Positions 1 through 17,400 of a stretch of DNA of 64,000 nucleotides are shown one piece after another. Origin of the DNA: Mycteria americana (Eukaryota; Chordata; Aves; Ciconiiformes; Ciconiidae). The stretch is taken from assembly GCF_035582795.1 (NCBI RefSeq), contig NC_134365.1, forward strand, positions 126,085,577 to 126,149,576. The letters run 5' to 3'. Position 1 is the first letter of the stretch, and each line of letters starts with the position of its first letter. The position numbers were made by a program, and so were the translations under genes. A model generated the notes under the pieces. The model ran no database searches and was not told the origin of the DNA. It was given only the letters and a program-made list of their open reading frames with translations.

Positions 1-2326
1 GGGGATGTAAACTGTTTTACAGCCTAAGCCAGACTGAAGGGAGTAAAACTCACTGCTGCCTTCCAGCTGGTCTTCCTAGGCCAGGCGCCAATGAGTAATT
101 ACAGTGGTTAGATTGTGCCGTACCTTTCACAGCTGTGCAACGAAGGTGATGGCATCACGCACAGCCGTGGAATAAGAGACCAGGGAGAGTAGCTGAGTGT
201 CTGCATGTGCGCTTCTTCCACACCGGGCGCAGTGTAACTCTCAACAGGACCCTACCTAGGTAGCTCCAGGCATAGCATTCCTCTTGTTTAGTGCTGGTGG
301 CAATTTCACAGCTGAGTCCAAAAGCCAAGAAATAAGGATTTTACTCACTTCATATTCCATATGTTCCATGCTAGCATTAGCTGTAAATCCGTAAATAAGT
401 ATTTATTTAAACTGTTCTAGGACAAAAAGTGCAGGTGTTGCAGAGAGACAAGTGGATTGCTCTTATTAGGGGGAATGTCCTCAGTGATAGATTACTGTTG
501 GTATAATTCAATCCTTTAGAAACTGCATTTCTGTGGGGTTTTTTTCTGTCAAATAATACCTTATTATTGATGAATAATTCCTTCCAAGGCTGACATTTTT
601 AAGAGTCTGAAGATGCCTTTGACCTGGAGCTTAGTATTTTCTTTTGCACAGCTATCTTAAACTAACTTTATCTGTATTTGCAATGTAGTTAGGAAACAGC
701 AGTGAACTTGCAGCTTCTTGGAGCCCTGCAGTTGGCCGTACATGAGAATCCCTACCAGCCTTTGGTATGCCATTTCCAGGCTTCCTGAAGGGTCTGCAAG
801 TCACATGTGGAAAAAGGGCAGGGCACAGGCAGGTCTAGAGGGGTCCTTCTCATCCCTGTCGTGGTGCCGGAAGGAGCAGAAGCAGATGGGTCCCAAGGTG
901 ATAACTCATTTTCCTGTGGAGCCCTGTGGTGTTACTGACCTGCGCTGAAAGCAGGAGCCGGTGGGCATTTGTAAGAGGTGGTGGGCAGACCTCAGCAGAG
1001 GCTTTGCTGGATCATGCTGTTACAATGGCTTTATTCTGTTCAGACACTGGGTAGGCGCTGGTGGTCTGCAGGGCACGGTGGTCACCTCACTTAAGGAGAG
1101 ACGGAGAGAGATATGGAGGAAATGATCCCTTTTGTTATGGCTGTTGCTGGATTCATGTCACCCCCGACTGCAGAGGGATGTTCATATGGAGATCCTGCAG
1201 CTCTCTGAGCCCTCCTGGCCAGTCACTGCGTCACCATGCATTTCTGCTTCTGGAGCAGGCTGACCCTTGTTCTCTGCCCCAGGGCACAAGGAAGGGGCCG
1301 CTTCCTTCCCCTCTGCTGCTGCTGGGCTTGACACCTGCCAGCGGCAAAATCACCCCAGGGCCACGGCTCTTCCTGAACTGTAGCAGCCTTCACTTTCCTG
1401 CTCGAGCCCCAAGCTGCACAGGAGGACACCTTCTTCAAGGCCCTTCAGGTCTTCCTGGTGTTTTTTTTCTCTCCTCATTCCCTTTCTATAGCATTCTTTG
1501 AGTTCAGCTGCTCATGGGTATAGCTGGGCTCCTGTATAGCTGGGTTGCTTCATACAGCAGTATAGATAACGGTTTCCTCATATGCTTATATAGCTGCAAG
1601 TATAGCCCATACAGTTATAGAGCTGGAACTGCTGTATTTCTGTGGCCAGCATGGCTTTCTGTGGGCACAGGATTTGCTTCCGGAAGTAAACGTCTTTCCA
1701 GTGTTGTGTTTGCGTGTTTGTTTTTCATGATTGTTAGCTATTATTTCACCTTGATCTTCTTGTGTTTGGGAATTGGTGCAGTGCGGCTAACCGTAAACAG
1801 TAAGACCCAAAAGCTTGTAGGAGCAAACTTAATTGCACTTGGGGTTTGCTACAGAATGAAGTACATTCATGGCTTTATAGACTCATAAACTAAAACAGGA
1901 GGAAATTTTATAGATACAGAAATAAAGTACTGATTCCCCAAGAGCCTCAGGCTATCAATACCTGCATCTTTGTCGGAACAAACCATAAGTTAGACTATGT
2001 GCCAAAACAAAAAAGTGCAATGCCTTATACTTTCTTTTCCTGACAGCCTAGAGAACCTTTGGATAACATATGGATTTGGACTGCTAGAGGTATCTTAAGG
2101 GAACAGCTTGCATAACTGCTGGTAAAACCACCAGTTACACAGCACAGGAGTTTGAGTGAGTTATTTTTAGCGATCCAGAGGCTGAGCAATTAGGATAGAT
2201 GCCAAAAAGCTGGAACCTCAAGTTCAAACAGATATTAGTACTGGTTCTCTTGAAACTAGGACACATTAGAGGTGGTTTGTTTTCTCTTTCCTTAAACAGA
2301 AGTCTTCTGTTGCTTTTCTCTTGCAG
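1..2326 (+). other. Intron 10 (3' part) of the + strand MAO gene
   Basis: No exon 10 (expected 54 bp, GFIL..KA..L...TKEER-like) could be found, so it should lie left of the window. The stretch contains no recognised repeat or gene. A short internal redundancy (TATAGCTGGG twice near 1518-1544) is the only structure noted. Confidence 0.7.
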
Positions 2327-6982
<4,656 letters not shown>

Positions 6983-9900
6983 AAAAGGTGCCAATGCAAA
7001 GCCTCACACTTGAGCGGTTTTCTTTTTTTCGGAGGTTTTTTTGGCATGTACTGCCCTATCTCCAAAATCAGATCAGGAGTGGGGAAGAGGAGAAAACAGT
7101 AGAGAGAAGAGGCTGGAGGGGAGGGATAAAGGAAAGGGATCCATATTGAAAAAGAACCCCTTGAATCCAAGCCTACTTCTAGCAGTAACTTTTTGGTTGT
7201 TGAATTTCTAAGATATCCTGCCAAGCATTATCACCTTGAGGTTTTTATCCAGATCTCAGAACAGAAGTGACAAAATACCTCTACAAAGCCTGTTCTGATA
7301 AGATTTCCAGTTGTTTTTACACTTATATCTGTACCAGACCCTGAACTCCAAGTCTTCACAGGCACTTCTATCTCTAGTTGTAAACAGGGGATTTCTGCCT
7401 TCCTGTGTGGTAGAATGAGAAAAGAAATCCGTAGCTTAAAGAATAATTAACTAGTTCATGCAAATTGCTGGTAAGGATCTTCTCAGTGTTTTTATTTTTC
7501 ACCCAGATGTCCAGAGCCCAGGCAGCACCTAAGGGACAAGTCAGGCTAAATTTATCCATGTGAACTATGCAAGTGTGGCCATAGGTTGTTGGCATTTCCA
7601 GTGGCATATTTGTCCTACAGTGAGTTAAAGGACAACGTTTTTACTGCCTTTGGCAATGTGATTGAATTTCAGGCTCCCCAGCTGTGTTCACACTGCCTGG
7701 AATGGCAGAGCTCGTGTGTCCCAGTGAGTCTGTCCCTGTGTGGGACCACATCTCCTCTGCCTAGAAAACTGGCAGGCTCCAGACTGTAGCTGATGTGTAC
7801 AGCAGCATGGCAGATCAGGCTGTTAGACCTGAGTGTGAATGGGGAACCTTGTGCTAATGTACAAACACAGCCTTTCGAACCTGTCCGACATCTCTTTGCC
7901 TCCAAGGTCCTCTTTTAGCTCCCTAAATTGCTGCAAGATAGCAAGAGAACAAATTAACCTCTGCCTACCCCAGGAAGTTGTAAAGCCGTCCATAAAAAAC
8001 TCTTTTACATATTTTTTCTTATCTCCTTCCTTTCTTTCATCTACTTAAATTTATACTTTGAACACCTTGAGGCTGTCTCTTGCCTGGTAGGGCACAATGG
8101 GCTTGAAAATGTAGTGTTAGCATAAAAAAAAAAGCCAACAAAAAAACCCAATTTAACAGCCCCCCAACACTTTCTTCCTGCTGAACACAGCTTAGCTGAT
8201 TCACAGCTTCAGTCTCTCCTAACAACCATATTGATGGGATTAGCACTTCCACTTCTGCCTGCTGTGCTGTGTTGTACTGCCTGTGCACTTCTGGTAACTA
8301 ATCAAGGATCTAAATGATAGAGAGATCAAAGAGAACCATGGATAGGATAGTCACATGCAAGTGCTTCTGCGGTCCCTAGCTTGGTACCTTTCAAACAATG
8401 TAAAAAAAGAAAAGAAAAAAAAAAAAGCAGGGGAAAAAAAGCCGCACCAACCACCAAAACCTTAGGTGCCTACCTGTCAACATGACGGTTCCTTGTTCTA
8501 GGTATTTCTGCTGTTTTACATCTGCACAACACAAAACAGGAAGACACAGGTGTAACTGAGAACAGGATTTGGTGCACATGAAGTTTGAGATGTCTGGAAT
8601 TTTTCTGAGCCTTTTTTGCTGCACTTCTCCCTTCAGCCAGTGCCGATTTATATGTAAAAAATTACATTGCAGTAAAAAGCCACGAAGGGAAGTATAATAA
8701 TATATTCAGGAACTAGTGTGAGCAGACAGTAGAGGAACTGTATCACCAGTCTCAGGCAGACTTTTTGAGCTACCATCTGATCTTGCTTGTGCAGCGTAGT
8801 ACTTCATTCTCCAAATAGTCCCATGGAAATCCACTGAACTACTTATAAAGCTGTAATATTTGTGAGCAACGCATCAGTTTCTGGCCCTTAAGTTTCATTC
8901 TTTTTAACTTGATGTGCCAGTTAAAAATCTTCTTGTAGCAGCAGCTTGGGATTTTATCACAAGTGACTATCCTCATAACAGCCTTTTAAAATGCACAGGG
9001 GAACTTTTCAGACATAAAGATCTTCAAGTCAGAAGAACAGTGCAGCAGTGTATATATGGCCTTTCTCATTGTATCACATAGAGCACTAATTGGCTGGGAC
9101 ATTTGCCTACCACAGAGTGCTTCTACGTGGCTTTCCCTCTGTATGATTTATTTACTAAATGAATTAGGAACCAGAAGCTGAATGGGAACTGCGTAAGTTC
9201 AGAGCTTTTGCAACTCGGACAATTCTCAGGCCAGAAATAAACATAGGAACCTAAATGTGGGAAGACATTTTTAAAGTCTTGGCCCAATATTTTGTAAGTG
9301 CTAGACGGTGAATACATACTTAACATATAAAGAACTGCTGCATTTGCAGATGATTTCTCTGCCAAATCTGTTTGGAATTCAAGTCCTACTTCTGCCCTAG
9401 AAATACTCTGCAGGTCTCTAAAGGGGAACAGATCCATGAGACTAATGAGGATAAATTGGTTTTATTCATGTCCCAAATTTATCTCTTTCTTCTTTGCTCC
9501 TGAATCTGGCAGAGGTTTTTCCCAGTCTAACAAGAAAATGTTGCGTGCCACAGGGGCAGAAAATCCAAGGAAAAACAGAAGTTAGGTATAGTTAGAACTG
9601 GACTGAATCATAACCAAAGTTTTTCATGAGATGATTGGTCAATTAAAAAAAAAAGTGTATATAGCTAGAAACCTTTCTTATTCTTAGTTTCAAAGCGAAA
9701 CAAAAACGGAAAAAAAACCCACAAAGCATTTCTCATGTTATTCTGCCACAACTAAAAGTGGATACCACTTGAAATCTCAAATTAAATTTGGATCCCCAGA
9801 GATTTCTAGCCAAATCTGATGGAGCTGGGAGGTCTGAATTGCAACATCTGTATTAGCACTTGAAAGTCTCCGTCTTCTTCCTTCCAGACTGCTAAAGCAT

Positions 9901-11420
9901 TAGGAATGCTCTCTTTGTCTTTACAGCTGTGTCTTGCTACAATTATGCTGTGGAGCTTATCACCACTATGGGATTAAAAAGGATTTGCTGCTGTTTTCTC
10001 GACATCTTCCACATAAAAGGAGTATGTGGCACTTCGTGTATGTGGATGCCAGTGTGATGAGAAAATTGACAAATCTAGGTAGAGAATCAAGTTGCTTCCC
10101 CATGGGTAGAGGGAACTATTAGCACTGGCTTACATTTTTAAAATTCCTTCATGCCAGCCCTTCAAAGAGAGGAATGAAGTCTGGTTTAACGGGAAACCAG
10201 TCATGCTATATTCTTAATTTATTAACATGTTTGATGAGAAATCTGCTATCCTGAAAGTTCCAGCAGTTTACGAGCTTCGTGAAATGTATTATAGGAACAA
10301 CCATGGAAATAATTGTATTTGTCTCTCATGAACTGATTTGTGTTATCATGCATATTTTGTAAGGCTCTTAAGAGTTTGCAAAAAAAAGAGGTTTACTTGC
10401 TTGTACACTGTTCTGATAGCAGCTGTATATTGCAAAGGATGGCAGGTCATGGCATGAAAATCTGTATTAACCAAAGTACTTGAAAGCTAATTGTATCAAC
10501 TACTTGACAATAACAAGGAAGTGAGCAATCTGAGGCAGCCCCTTGTCTTTCCTTTATCTAGTGCATTTTTTTTTTCTCAGTGCAGATCTTGATTCCAAAT
10601 AGCATGTCTGCTGTCAATACAACAAAGACATTAATCACAATTAAGTATATGTCTGAGCATTGTCCACCACTGCAACCCAAGGCCTCGAGGAGAAGCTAGG
10701 GACTTCTATTAAAACAATCTTCCTGTGTCCTCAGTGAGACTATTGTTTCACTGGGGTAGACTTTACAGAAGTGCAGAAATTTTAAGATGATTTTTTTTTT
10801 GAGACATGAAAGAAAAATATTTTTGAGGCAGTAGGAATTGTATGTCCTCCAAAAGTACTTGGATGCAAAAGGGAGCCAGGATTAAACGACAACAGATCTG
10901 CCACTGCTTGCAGGCAAGAAGCAAACCCGCTTAAATCGCAGGTTACAAAGCTCACAAAGAAACTTGACCTGTCTTTAAATGGACTAACATTCCACCTCCT
11001 ATCTCCACCACCTTAAGATCACCTTGATCTTACAATCTGTTCTTCAGGAGAGATAAAAATGAGATGGCCAAAGCAGTCTTGCTTTCAAAGTATCTCTACA
11101 GTCAAATCGTTTAGGAGTTGTCATAGACTGCCACTTATAGCATGTCTCCTGTGGTCATGTACAGGTCAGTGTTCAGTGATGCCTGCCTCTGTGTTTTGGA
11201 AAAAAAAGACTTCACTTTGCAGGAATATATATGCTCTGTGTGTGATGAATTTGTGCCTTTTATAACTGTAGCATTTTCTCAAGTGCCTCTGTGGTGACTG
11301 TCTCCCTTGGTTTCCTTCTTAAGTTCCCTTTTCGATAGGCTCTGCAGATATTTTTATCTGACATCTGTGAACTTTTTTAACCTTAATTAGAATCAATAAA
11401 TATTGTCATGTCACATTTAC
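6983..11420 (+). other. Probable 3' UTR of the + strand MAO gene
   Basis: Sequence after the stop with no further coding similarity. Two AATAAA signals are visible in the sense direction, at 9236-9241 and 11395-11400. The second is followed within 35 bases by a T/GT-rich stretch (TGTTTGAGGCTTTTCTTTTG) suitable as a downstream element, so a UTR of about 2.3 or 4.4 kb is possible. The region includes A-rich tracts near 8128 and 8400-8430. The true end is inferred, not seen. Confidence 0.5.
11395..11400 (+). terminator. Candidate poly(A) signal of the + strand MAO gene
   Basis: AATAAA followed at a suitable distance by a T/GT-rich stretch. A weaker candidate lies at 9236-9241. Confidence 0.45.
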
Positions 11421-14400
11421 TGTTTGAGGCTTTTCTTTTGTGGAAGCCCCTTTTGACTTGGTTGTGATGGTGAGTATTACTTAGTAACACAACCTTTTGC
11501 ATTTCATACTGAAGCCAATGGGGTATCTCCAGCTTTTCTCAGTAAAGCAAGCTGTGTAAAGAAGAAGGAGAGAAGGATAAAACAAACAAACCAACCTCAA
11601 AAAAGCCAAAAAACCCCCGACCCCCCAAAAAAACGAACACCAAAAAAATCAAACCACATTTGGCAATAATTTTTCCTAACATATAGATGGCCAACAGTCT
11701 TACACTTAAGAATTCGTTTTTATTGCTGTAGGTGGATTTGGAGCGTCCCCATCATGAACATAACTCTCTCACAGTGCCTTGTTTACCAGAACACGTATGG
11801 GCAGGGACATGTTTTGTAGCTGCACATAAGAGTCAAGGGCAGGTGGTATGCGGCTGTAACTGAACATGGGAAGAAACAGACCTTGTACCGAATACTGTTG
11901 GTTCAAACATAAAATACCTGGAAGAAAAGAGACAAAAGTCACTGGCTTAATTTCATCCAGCAGCTCAGCGTCAGTTCTAGAGAGATAATGTAACCGAAGA
12001 ACAAATTTGGCCTTGGGAAGGGACCTGTGTTTCACAAGAATGTAGTCTATAAATACTGGAAAAAGCGTAACCATCCATGTGAAAAATGTGTCAAAAGCAT
12101 GCAGTGCTCATGGTATAGGCTTAACTTGCAGTATTACTTACAAGTTATAAAGGCAGACAAGTAGCATGAAAGCAAATATCCTCAACTAATCCTTTGTATG
12201 CTCTATAAAGCATCCGTCCCCTAAGAAATGTATCGGAACCAGCAATGCATTTCACAGGCCCTCAAAGCAGCTCACAAATGGTTATGACTTAAACATTGCT
12301 GCCTTGCATCAGATTTGAACTACCTCTTTAACCTTTGTTCAGACATATGCTGTGGCATCCCAGTGGAGGTAGTGAAATGGTTTTATTTGTTTGTTTGTTT
12401 GTTTGTTTACAAAGCTGTCACCGAGCATGTCAAAGAGACTAGGGCACAAAGAGACAGGGCACTTCATTATTTCCAGCAGTCCACTGTAGAGAAAATTAAT
12501 TTGGACAGATTAATACAGGAGAAATGCATTTTGTATAACATCTGTAGAAGATACTAATGTGATTTCCTGAGAAACCAATTAGAAATCCCACTCATTATTT
12601 AGGAGAGGACAGAACGCGTTTGCAAATTATTTGGCTAAACCATACAAAACTCACTTCTAGTATGAGAACTGAGGATCATTTTTTCCTCTCACCTTGTATA
12701 ATTATACCAATCTACTCACCTGAAGCAAATTCCAAAGTGTTTGAGGGACTGACCAGTTTTGCCTTCTGGCTCAGGGCAGGATAAATTCCCCTTGGGCCTG
12801 CAGAGTTGCCTCAGGAAAAAAAGCATCCAGGAACAAAAGGCAAAACTGGCCGCAGATTGTACAGAACCAAGATACGGGTTGGTATCTATGGGAAACAAGG
12901 GGAGGCTTTCTGTTTAATTTAGACCAATGCATTAAGGCCCAAGTTTTTGCCACCTTGTCTGAGGTGCTTCCATCAACGGGGCTGCCAAGACACAGTTCTC
13001 GCCTGGCTGGTCCTCCTCTGTGCGGTGAGCAGGGAGAGGGGCTCCTCGCCTGGCGGTTCAGCCCATGCAGGACTGGAGGAGTCCTATGGACACGTCCTTC
13101 TCTCGCTCTCCCTGCAGGAGGATACCTAAACCGATGGGGTTTCTCACTTCAGTATCTCAGTTAGATGTTTCAAATACATGGGATTAACTCACATTTAATG
13201 CGTTTCACTTGTTCTGCAAAGATATTAATAGCAAGATTAGATGTTTTCAAAGAGCACGTGGTATTTACCCACCTAGAGAGCAATTCAGGAGCCGAAACAC
13301 AGTTGCCTTGTGCCTTTCGGGCATCCGAGGGCACCTCGTCCAGCCCCCAGCTGCTGCACTGAAAGGCGGCAGCTCTTCCCGGGGCCACGCGTCCTAAACC
13401 AGCCCTGCGCAGGTGGCACAGAGGCTCTTTGGACACCGAACTAGGCAGCTTCTACCTCCCACCAACTGCTGGTGGCAATTAGGTGCTTAAATGCTTCCTT
13501 GGGGTATTTATGCAAACAGGGATAATGCAGGCCCTGTGAATCTAATGTGACACAGGTTAACAGATTGTATGTTAACAGGCAGCTGCACATGTAATATGTT
13601 AATACATAGCTGTCCTTTCTGCAGGCAGGCTATACAATGATTTTGTTGGTCATTGGAAAGAAAAACACGGGCATGATATTCTAGTCAGCTAGAATATTAG
13701 CGGCGTTTGCTAGAAAAGCCTTCAGCTATTAGCTGAGTGCCAAGTTAAGCTGTAAAAAAAATACACCTGAGGAGGAGGGTTTGTAAGCTGATTTTAGTTT
13801 GCATGATTTGTACAGTCAGTAGCAATAAGCTATTCTGAAGCTAGGCTAGAAAAAGCTCAAAAATGCATTTTAAATAGCTGTGATAAGCTGTGAAACACAC
13901 ACTAAGGGTCTTGTCCACTGGGTCTTTATCCAGTGCCATGCTGGCTCATCCCAGTTTGCCATTCTTCCTGGCCTTGCTGAAAGAGGCAAACAAAGTTGTT
14001 TTGAGTTTTTACGTCCATTGTAGGTCAAAGTCAGTCTCACTCTGTGTTTCGACAGAATGTGAGAGATACCTTTTCTAATTTAGAAGTACAGGGCTATTAG
14101 CTTTCACCCACGGTTGGTTTTTGCTACGTGCACAGGGAATTTTCTGTTAGCAATTTCTACAATCCCTCCTTAGCAGAACAGCCCTAACAAAATAATCAAT
14201 ATCCATCCAGCTCCATTTACTCTGGCATCTACAGACTCTGTAGGCTCCCTCCCCCCATCCCCACGACTTCGAGGGGGAAAAAAGCCTCAACCAAATCTAA
14301 GCGATCCGTTCATCTGACCTACAGCAGAAAGGATCTGAGCAAATACAGGCCAGCCTCACCTGCCCAAGGGCATAAAGTCATCGCATACCAGTAGTAACTC

Positions 14401-17400
14401 TGGGGGGGGTCTCGTCGAGTGCCATTTCCCTGCGGCAGCAGAGACGTGTTGGAGAAGCGCTCGAGGAAGCGATACCCAGCAGAAACACCAGCCTTTGGCT
14501 GATTGGGTTTGTCAAATAGCTCGGTTAGCTCCTGCGCCGTCTAATGGGATTCAACACTGCACTCGAGTATGCTCTGATGCTTGGGTGGGAAAGAGGGAAG
14601 AAAAGGAAGTGTATTAATAATGCACTGAGGCATCCTTGTCAGCTCTCAGGCTGCTCACTCCCAATTTGCATATGCTCCAAGTTGAAAGAAAACACTTTGC
14701 ACAGCAGTGTTGCATTTAGCAGAAATTACATTATAATTTCAGATGTGGAAACTTCTATTCCAGGTCTGAGGCAGTGAGATGTCCCATCGGGCCGTGCAGT
14801 CATTATCTTAAACAATTGAAATGCATGCTTGCACTTAATCAAAATCAAGGGGAGATGTTACTCCAGCCTCCACTTGCCAATTCAGCCCGAAGTGGAACAA
14901 GAATATTGAACTAAATTAGAAACTATGTTATTTCCCAATAATTTCTTTATGAGCTGGAGTTTGGCCAGAGTGCTTTTTCAGAGGTTGCATATTTGAGCCG
15001 ACACCTCTCTCTCTCTCTGTAAAGCAAACTGCCCCCAAAGAAACCCCTTTCTCAGAGGAGGGGAGTGTTCAGGTGCATTTAGGATCTGTGTTCCCACTTT
15101 TCTTCCAGCTCCTCCCTGCTGCCAAGCAGCAGAAAAGCCTTCAGCCGCCCTTCAGAGGAGCCTTGCCGCGCCGGCGGAGGGGTGGTGCAGCAGCCCTTTC
15201 ATTGCCCTGGTTTCTGCTGGTGCTGGGACGCAGAGGCTGCAGGAGGGAGCCTGCCTTTCTCTGCTTCCTCCAGTGTGGCATGTCGGAGCTTGGAGATGGG
15301 TGAGAACTGGGGCTTGAAGCTGGGGACTTGCATCCCTTTCCTTTAGTGTGTTTCCAGTCCAGAGTTTGATGTTTTGGGTACCCGACAGGAACGGCAAGCA
15401 GCAGTGCAGAAATACCCACTGAGGCCCTTCTGCAAATCAAAGCGTGAAGCTTCTGCCACGTTTTTGTTTGCGAGGTGACAAAAACCTGCTGTTCTGTAGC
15501 CAGAAGATGGCAGCCTTTCTTTGAGCCCCGCTGTGCCGTGCTGCTGTGCAGCAGACAGGCAGCGGCCACGCTTCAGCACAGCTGTCTGCAGCTGGTGTCT
15601 ACTAACAGTAGTCCCCCCCAAATGCTGGGCCCTGCCTTTTGTAATTCGGCTGGACGTCCTGGATTTAACCAATGTTTTGATGAAAATGATGGTACTCAGG
15701 CTGTAAGCCAAGGAGTATTCAAGTGAACGGTGTGGCCGTGAAAGTCCAAATGTCAACACAAGCAGTAATTATGTCCTTTGCTTCATTTTCAACCCCATCT
15801 CAAGTGGAAGCTGTCTTCTTGTACCATGAGTGGCGGCGGAGCTCAGTTCCATTTCACAGCGAAAGAGTAACAGTGGGAAGCTAGAGATGGCAAAGGACGT
15901 CTGTCTCCTATTGTCTTGCGCTTGGTAAGGTCGTAAGCAACGCAGACTCACACCCCTGTCTGATCCGTTCATGGTTACAGGCCGGGGCACATCACGTCTC
16001 CTGGCACCCCTGGAAGAGGAGACGGGAGATGGGAAGAGGAGACTGCTGACCTCCTCGGACACCCAGAAAACTGCCAGCACCACTCTGCTAAGCTTCCCTT
16101 TCCTCTCATAAGCAATGCGCTCTCACTTGGGAAACCTTTTTCCCTGCTCCTTCTATGTGTCCTGCGTTATTCTCCCTCTGCTACGTAAGATGAGGCCAAA
16201 AAAAACCTGGAGAGCAAGAAACAGGGAACAGAAACTGGGAAGCCAAGCGCTACCAATAAAGAGCAGAACAGGAATTGAAACTGGAGCCCGAAGCATTGAT
16301 TGCCAAGTGCAGGAGCTGAGTGGGAAAAGAAAAAGTTACAGTTCACTAACAAAGAGCACATTTAATCTCCCCTTCTGGATTTTCACCAAGATGAAATTTG
16401 CTTTCTCCCTGTGTGAGTGTAAAGCAACTGTTGCAGGGAACGTTTACAAAGCAAAATTGTTTGTTTCCAATTGCTCCATGGAAGAGAAACAGCCCAAAAG
16501 GAAAAGAAGAAAACCAATTAAAATCATGTTTCCACCGAAGAGGACCCTCTGGATTTGTCCATTTTTCTATTTCATGGTGGTGCTGTCACGAACTGGGAGC
16601 TGAGCTCTGCGTAGAGAACGTAAGACCAGTCCCCAGCTTGTTCCCGGCATGGTTTCTGGCTGGGGAAAGCCCTTGCTGTCAGGCAGCAGAACCTGGTCAA
16701 TGGGACGTGGGAACCGACTGGTGGGAAACCTGCACGTTACGGCCCGTCAGACTGCGCAACATTGGCACATCCCCCTGGGCGGTGTTTTTATTCAAATATA
16801 TAATGCTAATTTGCGCTGGTGGTTGGGGGTATGTTCGATCCTGGGGAAAGACATCAAGCGTGAAACTGGGGGCTGGATCAAACACGGACTGGAAAGTATT
16901 GCTGGTGAATGACTGTTGGAGAGACCAAGCGCAGGCTGCGACCACTTGCTTGCCCAGAGTGTATTTTGAGGCTGGATGTACCTTTAGCACCCCGAGTAAA
17001 CCTGGTCAGACGTCCCCCTTGCCCTGCGCGAGGAGCACGGCTGGAGGGACGCTGGGGGAGGTTCACAGCCACCGCGCCAAAGCGTGCAGCCCCTGCAACC
17101 GGTGCTTCGTCCTCGTGGTGGTGGCCCCTTCCCAGACCTCTCACATGGTGGGTTTCCAACCAGAGGGGTTTGGGTTGTCAGTTCCCACGCCGGGCACTTT
17201 GGAGGTTGTGTGAGGGGCAGGCGATGAGGGAAGGAAAGCCGTGCTGGGCCGATGGTGCAGAAAAGCCAGCCAGCGGCTCTCCTCCCATGCCTCCTGCCTG
17301 TCCGGCTCCTGGTGGCCCAGCAGCCCGTCCTGTTTCAAGGTCCCTGTCCCCATGGGGCTGGTTGATGGCAGCCAGGGAGGGGGCAGCCATGCCGCCCTGC

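Noticed and set aside
1..2326. Search for exon 10 of the + strand MAO gene
   Set aside because: No 54-bp segment with the expected residues and splice sites was found, so it probably lies outside the window.
16398..17213. 271-codon open frame on the + strand between the genes
   Set aside because: No recognisable domain, odd composition (Trp, Cys, Pro rich), several overlapping frames equally open; consistent with a GC-rich chance ORF.
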